From positions 1-19,077 of the forward strand of contig UQPV01000048.1 of assembly GCA_900543035.1 (NCBI GenBank): 19,077 nt of DNA, in the 5' to 3' direction. The position numbers and the translations under genes are program-made. Each line of letters starts with the position of its first letter. Positions within the stretch are counted from its first letter, which is position 1. Under the pieces are notes generated by a model. That model was not told where the DNA came from. It saw nothing but the letters and a program-made list of their open reading frames with translations, and searched no databases. Positions 14,608 to 19,077 of the stretch are shown here, one piece after another. The DNA is from an uncultured Solobacterium sp. Lineage in GTDB: Bacteria > Bacillota_I > Bacilli_A > Erysipelotrichales > Erysipelotrichaceae.

Positions 14608-15861
14608 ATGAAAAATAAACTTCTTGCTCTAAAGCTTTTGAAGCAGAAGATCCATGATCCTTCATTGACCTTTCCACTGATTTCTGAGAAGACCGGCTAC
14701 TCCAAAAGACAGCTGATCCGATTATCTCATTCTCTTGATGAATCATCGGATATGGAGGCTCTTTACCACCACGCCAATGAAGGAAAAGAGCCTGTCAATA
14801 AAGCACTCGAGTCTGAGATCCAGTTTCTTATTGACCTGAAAAAGCCATATCCTTCTATTACGATAGCACAGTTTCGCGACATTTTCTTTGAAGATGTTTT
14901 AAATGATCCCGCCAAATCGGATATCGTCGCCCGCTATCATTTGAGACCGCGCAGCCTCAGCTGGTTCAGATCTCTTTTTATCCAGCAGGGTTGGAAATCT
15001 CCAGAAAGCAGAAAACCTCTGAGACGAGACGGCAGGGCCCCGCATCCTTTGAGAGAACCTGCACCTCAAAGAGGTATGCTGCTTCAGATTGATGGTACTC
15101 CTTTTGACTGGATCGGTAACGGTGAGATGTGGACCTTACATCTTGCCGTTGATGATGCCACTACTGAACCTCTAGCCGGCTGTTTCATGCCTACTGAACG
15201 ACAGCTCGGATACTGCTATGTCATGTATGACATATTAACAAAATACGGGATCCCCATGTCTCTTTACTCTGATAAGCATACTATCTTCCGCTCTTCCAAA
15301 GAAGGCAATCTTACTCAGTTTGGCCAAATGATGGCTGATCTGGGAATAGAGATGATCTTCGCTAATACACCGCAGGCAAAAGGACGCATAGAAAGATACA
15401 ACGGCACCGTACAAAGAAGGCTGCCCAATGACATCATCCGTTTTGGTATCCATGACTATGACACCCTCAACAGATGGTTCACTGCCTTCTATCTGCCATA
15501 CATCCGGCGCAAGTTCGCATTTCTCCCTAAAGACCCTCATGATGCCTTTGTACCTTTAGATGGCTATGATATAGACTCCATCTTTACGCTTCGCTATGAA
15601 AGACGCATCAAGAACGATTCGTTCAGCATAAATGGCATCTACTATAGCCTGATCGATGAAAATGGCGAGATCATGCATATCATCAATGATACACCGGTCA
15701 GTATCCGTGTTAATGTGTTCACGAATCAAATGTATGTTCTTCGATATGGGAAAAAGTATCCTGTTACGGTGGTCAGAGATAGAAGAAAAAGATCATCAAG
15801 TATCGCGAACAATCAGAAAGACTTGTATGAAATACTGAATGATTTTTGTGCTGAAAAGTAA
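14608..15861 (+). CDS. DDE transposase of the IS1202/ISNCY type
   Basis: Catalyses cutting and joining of the insertion sequence ends; 417 residues. An N-terminal helix-turn-helix (about 20-43, LISEKTGYSKRQLIRLS) should bind the ends. The RNase H-like core (about 155-300) shows LLQIDGTPFDWIG (D162), SLYSDKHTIFR (D222) and NTPQAKGRIERYNG (E262), a DDE triad with 39 residues between the second D and E. The phrases QIDGTPFDW, LYSDKH.(I/V)FR, LTQFG and PQAKGR(I/V)ER are those I associate with ISNCY/IS1202-group transposases rather than IS481 or IS3. A C-terminal beta domain follows (about 345-400). The frame is intact. Codon use is more AT-rich than in its neighbours. Confidence 0.92.
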   Translation: MKNKLLALKLLKQKIHDPSLTFPLISEKTGYSKRQLIRLSHSLDESSDMEALYHHANEGKEPVNKALESEIQFLIDLKKPYPSITIAQFRDIFFEDVLNDPAKSDIVARYHLRPRSLSWFRSLFIQQGWKSPESRKPLRRDGRAPHPLREPAPQRGMLLQIDGTPFDWIGNGEMWTLHLAVDDATTEPLAGCFMPTERQLGYCYVMYDILTKYGIPMSLYSDKHTIFRSSKEGNLTQFGQMMADLGIEMIFANTPQAKGRIERYNGTVQRRLPNDIIRFGIHDYDTLNRWFTAFYLPYIRRKFAFLPKDPHDAFVPLDGYDIDSIFTLRYERRIKNDSFSINGIYYSLIDENGEIMHIINDTPVSIRVNVFTNQMYVLRYGKKYPVTVVRDRRKRSSSIANNQKDLYEILNDFCAEK

Positions 15862-15897
15862 GTTACTTCATCATTGCTTGTTCACCTTTTCACAATA

Positions 15898-15923
15898 GGT
15901 GACATTTTCCCTTAACGTTAACA
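15898..15923. repeat. Right terminal inverted repeat of the insertion sequence
   Basis: GGTGACATTTTCCCTTAACG (15898-15917) is the inverse of 14532-14551, followed by TTAACA ending the element. The left end has an additional outer copy that the right end lacks, so the ends are asymmetric. Confidence 0.8.
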
Positions 15924-15940
15924 CATCATACTATTTTGAG
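15924..15940. repeat. Right direct repeat flanking the insertion sequence (target duplication)
   Basis: Exact second copy of 14486-14502. Its last bases overlap the left arm of a 12-base inverted repeat (15935-15946) described separately. Confidence 0.85.
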
Positions 15941-16116
15941 TTTCGGTTAATTGCATTGAGGTTTACACAAGATGCGCATACAGTTCACTAATTTTGTTTC
16001 ACCATTAGTTTTTTCTTGTTTTTATATTTATTGAAAAAAATACGATAAAAAGGACGTTTTCAGCACTAAGCTGGACATCCTTTTCTCATTGTGGAAAATT
16101 TTCCCCGAAACTCAAA
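15935..16116. repeat. 182-base segment bounded by perfect 12-base inverted repeats
   Basis: TTTGAGTTTCGG (15935-15946) and CCGAAACTCAAA (16105-16116) are exact inverse copies. The AT-rich interior has no open frame of note. It holds a hairpin (16047-16084) and the palindrome GGAAAATTTTCC (16093-16104). This could be a miniature or internally deleted element; the insertion sequence sits at its left end. No clear target duplication is seen around it. Confidence 0.4.
16047..16084. terminator. Candidate terminator hairpin, better on the minus strand
   Basis: AAAAGGA (16048-16054) pairs with TCCTTTT (16078-16084) and CAGC (16061-16064) with GCTG (16070-16073), with an internal loop between the stems. 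On the minus strand TTTTT follows. No minus-strand gene lies to its right in the window, so any gene it served has been lost or displaced. Confidence 0.4.
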
Positions 16117-16127
16117 CGCCAGGTATC

Positions 16128-16156
16128 TTGACAGCATAGGAAAATGAATGTATTAT
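16128..16156 (+). promoter_or_regulatory. Promoter of the TetR-ABC block
   Basis: TTGACA (16128-16133), a 17-base spacer and TATTAT (16151-16156): near-consensus for the vegetative sigma factor. The -10 overlaps the palindromic operator at 16154-16168. Confidence 0.8.
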
Positions 16157-16180
16157 AACAGTGTTATATTACAGTGTCAT
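16154..16180 (+). promoter_or_regulatory. Palindromic operator for the TetR-type regulator, with a second half-like copy
   Basis: TATAACA-G-TGTTATA (16154-16168) is a perfect 15-base palindrome covering the end of the -10 and the start of transcription. A related word ACAGTGTCAT (16171-16180) repeats ACAGTGTTAT (16158-16167) 13 bases further on. Location and symmetry fit autorepression by the regulator at 16193, which is the inferred ligand-responsive repressor. Confidence 0.65.
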
Positions 16181-16192
16181 GTGGAGAGAAAT

Positions 16193-16810
16193 ATGGAAGA
16201 AAAGATAAGCGCCACTTTGGAGAGCATACAGCAGGCTGCCATGCAGGAATTTCTTGACAAAGGATTTCAGGGGGCATCCCTGCGGCAGATCGTGAAGAAC
16301 GCCGGGGTGACCACCGGGGCCTTTTACGGCTACTTCTCCAGCAAGGAGGCCCTGTTCAACGCCCTGGTGGAGCCCCATGCCGCTGCCCTTATGGGCAAGT
16401 TCATGGAGGCCCAGACCTCCTTTGCCGAGCTGCCCGAGGAGCAGCAGCCATCCCACATGGGGGTGGAATCCAGGACCTATTTGGACTGGATGGTGGACTA
16501 CATCTGTCAGCACCGGGAGCCGGTAAAGCTGCTCCTCACCCGTTCAGAGGGCACCAGCTACGAGCACTTCGTCCACAATATGGTGGAGGTGGAGGTAGAA
16601 TACACCCTCCAATACATGGAGGTTCTCCGCCGCCTGGGAAAGGACATTCCCGAGCTGGACAAATCCCTATGTCACATCATCGCCAGCGGGATGATGAGTG
16701 GTATCTTCGAGATTGTGGTCCACGATATGCCCCGGGAGCAGGCCTTGCGGGATGTGGATCAACTCCGCGATTTCTACACTGCCGGATGGCTGAAATTGAT
16801 GGGGACTTGA
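16193..16810 (+). CDS. TetR/AcrR-family transcriptional regulator
   Basis: Dimeric DNA-binding repressor of about 205 residues. Start chosen at the ATG of 16193 (MEEKISATLES), with GGAGAG seven bases before it; the longer frame from 16148 overlaps the promoter. The N-terminal helix-turn-helix spans about 10-55 (MQEFLDKGFQGASLRQIV, AGVTTGAFYGYFSSKEALF), typical TetR. The C-terminal ligand domain (60-205) has the helical pattern of the family, but the inducer cannot be read from it. It lies 61 bases upstream of the ABC transporter genes on the same strand, so it probably controls them and itself. Codon use is GC-rich (CTG, GCC, GGC), unlike the core genes to the left and the insertion sequence, in line with transfer from another Bacillota lineage. 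Confidence 0.9.
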   Translation: MEEKISATLESIQQAAMQEFLDKGFQGASLRQIVKNAGVTTGAFYGYFSSKEALFNALVEPHAAALMGKFMEAQTSFAELPEEQQPSHMGVESRTYLDWMVDYICQHREPVKLLLTRSEGTSYEHFVHNMVEVEVEYTLQYMEVLRRLGKDIPELDKSLCHIIASGMMSGIFEIVVHDMPREQALRDVDQLRDFYTAGWLKLMGT

Positions 16811-16848
16811 CCCCTATCTTTTTTGGATATTGGTTAGTCAAAGCTAAC
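16801..16848 (+). promoter_or_regulatory. Short hairpins between the regulator and the transporter genes
   Basis: GGGG-ACTTGA-CCCC (16801-16814) followed by TATCTTTTTT overlaps the regulator stop codon and may act as a weak terminator. Next, GTTAG-TCAAAG-CTAAC (16833-16848) is an inverted repeat just before the transporter ribosome binding site. I cannot name a protein that binds it, and I see no convincing separate promoter. Confidence 0.3.
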
Positions 16849-16857
16849 TATTTTGAT

Positions 16858-16864
16858 AAGGAGG
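16858..16864 (+). promoter_or_regulatory. Ribosome binding site supporting a TTG start
   Basis: AAGGAGG ends seven bases before TTG at 16872. No ATG in this frame lies near enough to compete, so TTG is the likely start. Confidence 0.75.
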
Positions 16865-16871
16865 GATTACT

Positions 16872-18656
16872 TTGAAACAAAAGAAACCAAGCAGCCTGAC
16901 TCGCATCTTGGGCTATGCGGGCGGGCACAAAAACCTGACGATCCTGGGCTGTATCCTGTCCGCCCTGTCGGCGGTACTGGGGCTGGCACCCTACCTGTGT
17001 GTCTGGCTGGTGGCCAGAAGCATACTGGCCGCCTGGCCCAGCCTGGACGGGGCCGGGGATCTGGATCGTTTTGGCTGGATGGCGGTGTGGTTTGCCATTG
17101 GCAGTATCCTGCTGTACTTTGCCGCCCTTATGTCCACCCATATCGCCGCCTTCCGCACCGCCCGGAACATCCGGCGCGCCGCTATGACCCATGTGCTGAA
17201 GCTTCCCCTGGGCTTTTTTACCGGGAATCAATCGGGGCGGCTGCGCAAGCTCATCGACGACAACGCCGGGCTCACCGAGGACCTGCTGGCCCATAAGCTC
17301 CCCGACCTGGCCGCCACGGCGGTGACACCCATCGCTGCCATCGTCGTGCTGTTCCTCTTTGACTGGCGGATGGGTCTTCTGTGCCTGCTCACCATGGTGC
17401 TGGCTTTGCTGTCCATGTGCCTGATGATGGGCGGCAAAAATGCCGGCTTCTTCCACCGCTATCAAAAGGAGATCGAGCGCATGAGCGGCGAGGCGGTGGA
17501 GTATGTCCGGGGCATTCCGGTGGTAAAGATGTTCCAGCAGACGGTCTACTCCTTCAAGGCCTTCTACGCTGCCATTCAGGATTACAGCAACCTGGCCAGC
17601 CAGTACGCCATGAGCTGCCGGACAGGCCAGACCTGCTTCCTCACCTTCATCAACGGGGCCTTCGCCCTGCTGATCCCGGCAGCGCTGCTCATCGCCTCCG
17701 GCGGGGACGTGCGGACGACGCTGGTGAACCTGATCTTCTACGCCCTGTTCGCTCCTGCCTGCGGCCAGATGATCAACCGCATCATGTATATGAGCGAGGC
17801 GGTGATGGAGGCCGACGAGGCCATCGGCCGTCTGGATGAGATCCTGAGCCAACAGCCCATGGAGGAGCCGAAGGTCCAAAAAAGGCCAGCCAGTGACGCC
17901 GTGGCCTTTGACCATGTGACCTTCACCTACCCCGGTGCGGACCGGCCCGCGCTGGAGGATGTGAGTTTTTCTGTCCGGCCCGGTGAAGTGGTGGCTCTGG
18001 TGGGACCCTCCGGCGGGGGCAAGACCACCGCCGCCAGCCTGATCCCCCGGTTCTGGGATGTGGACAGCGGCAGCGTCACCATGGGCGGCGCGGACGTGCG
18101 GAAGCTGGACAGCGCTGCCCTCATGGGGCAGGTGGCCTTTGTGTTCCAGGATACCCGGCTGTTCAAGGAGAGCTTGCTGGAAAATATCCGGGCTGCCCGT
18201 CCGGATGCCTCCCGGGAGGAGGTGCTTGCCGCCGCCCATGCCGCCCAGTGCGATGACATCCTGGAAAAACTGCCCCAGGGGTTGGACACGGTGGTGGGAG
18301 CCAGAGGCGTCTATCTCTCCGGTGGAGAACAGCAGCGCATCGCCCTGGCCCGGGCCATTTTGAAGGACGCCCCCATCGTGGTGCTGGACGAAGCCACTGC
18401 CTTTGCCGACCCGGAGAATGAGCATCAGATCCAAAAGGCCTTTGAGACACTGACCCGGAACAAAACAGTGCTGATGATCGCCCACCGTCTGTCCACGGTG
18501 CAGAATGCGGACAACATCATCGTCTTAAACGAAGGAAAGATTGCGGAACAAGGCAGCCACAGTGCCCTATTAGAGAAAAACGGCGTCTACGCCGCCATGT
18601 GGGCGGACTATCAGCGCAGCGCCCAATGGAAGGTCGGAAAGGAGGCAGCAGTATGA
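16872..18656 (+). CDS. ABC transporter, fused permease-ATPase (first subunit of a heterodimer)
   Basis: Half-transporter of 594 residues with a TTG start. The type IV exporter-fold membrane domain (about 15-315) has six helices, e.g. 22-50, 70-92, 145-164 and 168-186. The nucleotide-binding domain (about 343-580) has Walker A GPSGGGKTT (378-386; the second variable position is G rather than the usual S or C), Q-loop Q426, signature LSGGEQQR (482-489), Walker B IVVLDEAT (502-509) and H538. The D-loop reads FADPE instead of SALD, as in YbtP/IrtA-like proteins. It overlaps the next gene as ATGA, so the two subunits are made together. The fold covers multidrug/lipid exporters and YbtPQ/IrtAB siderophore importers; the substrate cannot be assigned. 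GC-rich codon use matches the regulator. Confidence 0.92.
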   Translation: MKQKKPSSLTRILGYAGGHKNLTILGCILSALSAVLGLAPYLCVWLVARSILAAWPSLDGAGDLDRFGWMAVWFAIGSILLYFAALMSTHIAAFRTARNIRRAAMTHVLKLPLGFFTGNQSGRLRKLIDDNAGLTEDLLAHKLPDLAATAVTPIAAIVVLFLFDWRMGLLCLLTMVLALLSMCLMMGGKNAGFFHRYQKEIERMSGEAVEYVRGIPVVKMFQQTVYSFKAFYAAIQDYSNLASQYAMSCRTGQTCFLTFINGAFALLIPAALLIASGGDVRTTLVNLIFYALFAPACGQMINRIMYMSEAVMEADEAIGRLDEILSQQPMEEPKVQKRPASDAVAFDHVTFTYPGADRPALEDVSFSVRPGEVVALVGPSGGGKTTAASLIPRFWDVDSGSVTMGGADVRKLDSAALMGQVAFVFQDTRLFKESLLENIRAARPDASREEVLAAAHAAQCDDILEKLPQGLDTVVGARGVYLSGGEQQRIALARAILKDAPIVVLDEATAFADPENEHQIQKAFETLTRNKTVLMIAHRLSTVQNADNIIVLNEGKIAEQGSHSALLEKNGVYAAMWADYQRSAQWKVGKEAAV

Positions 18657-19077
18657 TAAAAAAATTACAACACGTCTTCGCCCTCAGTGAGAAGGGAGCC
18701 AAAGACCTGGTGAAGGCCGTGATTTGGTGCTTTGTGTGCAATCTGGCTCTCATGTTCCCCGTCGGGGCAGTCCTGTTTACAATTCAACACCTGCTTGGCT
18801 GTCTGGAGGGCGGCGGCAGTCCCACGGACGGGTTCTGGCTCTATGTGGGCTTTGCCCTGGCGGTGCTGGTCCTACTGTTCGTCCTTCACTGGTTCCAGTA
18901 CGCCTCCCTCTACATCGCCACCTACCGGGAGAGTGCTAACCGCCGGGTGAGCTTGGCAGAGACGCTGCGCAGGCTTCCACTGTCCTTTTTTGGGAACCGT
19001 GATCTCAGCGACCTGACCTCCACCATGATCGCCGACTGCTCCAGCCTGGACCAGATGTTCTCCCACTATGTGCCCCA
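18653..19077 (+). CDS. ABC transporter, fused permease-ATPase (second subunit), cut by the right edge
   Basis: Starts at the ATG of 18653, overlapping the TGA of the preceding gene (ATGA), with GGAGG about nine bases upstream. The frame stays open for 141 codons to the window end. It begins MIKKLQHVFALSEKGAKDL, followed by membrane helices at about 22-46 and 62-82 (WLYVGFALAVLVLLFVLHW) and the coupling region RVSLAETLRRLPLSFFGNRDL, which matches the N-terminal membrane domain of an ABC exporter-fold half-transporter. The same motif position in the first subunit reads VLKLPLGFFTGNQ, so they are paralogous partners. The ATPase domain lies outside the window. Confidence 0.88.
   Translation, partial: MIKKLQHVFALSEKGAKDLVKAVIWCFVCNLALMFPVGAVLFTIQHLLGCLEGGGSPTDGFWLYVGFALAVLVLLFVLHWFQYASLYIATYRESANRRVSLAETLRRLPLSFFGNRDLSDLTSTMIADCSSLDQMFSHYVP

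Larger units (their letters stand above)
14503..15923 (+). mobile_element. IS1202/ISNCY-type insertion sequence, about 1.42 kb
   Basis: Complete insertion sequence with ends 5'-TGT...ACA-3'. The 20-base word CGTTAAGGGAAAATGTCACC at 14532-14551 is present inverted at 15898-15917. On the left a second related copy, CGTTAAGCGATTTTGTCACC (14509-14528), lies outside it, so the left end carries two tandem transposase-binding-like repeats. One transposase gene (14608-15861) fills the element. Exact flanking direct repeats and an intact transposase suggest a recent, potentially active insertion. The family call rests on the transposase motifs and the long direct repeats. Confidence 0.85.

Noticed and set aside
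16848..18485. 545-codon open frame on the minus strand
   Set aside because: Antisense to the first ABC subunit, whose motifs are complete. The Gly/His/Gln-rich translation is a shadow of GC-rich coding DNA.
1..19077. CRISPR arrays, tRNA or rRNA genes
   Set aside because: No regularly spaced repeats, and no tRNA- or rRNA-like sequences were seen in the intergenic stretches.

Overview
The window looks like a chromosomal segment of a moderately GC-rich gut Bacillota, most likely Erysipelotrichia-like. The gene order secA, prfB, a YitT/YvjA-type membrane protein, then ftsE/ftsX is the order I know from Bacillus subtilis. Mucin/glycan-hydrolase architecture and gut-type mobile DNA surround it. 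The class assignment is inference; Bacillota is well supported.

Left part (1-5109, minus strand): a very large secreted glycosidase with a signal peptide, two related discoidin-like (F5/8 type C) modules and a GH36-type alpha-galactosidase/alpha-N-acetylgalactosaminidase barrel. After the barrel come a laminin-G-like region, a third discoidin module and FIVAR-like helical repeats. The reading frame breaks between about 2420 and 2460, just after the presumed catalytic acid/base motif. The remainder is therefore a second, offset open frame that runs off the left edge. About 570 bases of intergenic DNA follow, with candidate promoters, an orphan plus-strand open frame and the terminator of the next operon.

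Centre (5678-14367, minus strand): in transcription order, secA-prfB (prfB carries the autoregulatory +1 frameshift), a terminator, then yitT-like with its own promoter. Next is a four-gene cell-division/wall-hydrolase operon: ftsX paralogue B, a coiled-coil M23 peptidase with intact zinc ligands, ftsE, and ftsX paralogue A, ended by a clear terminator. Two FtsX proteins with one FtsE and an embedded hydrolase are the most unusual layout here. They suggest an asymmetric FtsE-FtsX-FtsX machine that switches on its own peptidoglycan hydrolase.

Right part (14486-19077, plus strand): an IS1202/ISNCY-type insertion sequence flanked by 17-19 bp direct repeats sits just upstream of the secA promoter, at the edge of a short segment bounded by 12-bp inverted repeats. 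Beyond it is a GC-rich block with visibly different codon use. It has a TetR-type regulator with a near-consensus promoter and a perfect palindromic operator over its -10 region, then a heterodimeric ABC transporter pair whose second gene is cut by the window edge. This block looks horizontally acquired.
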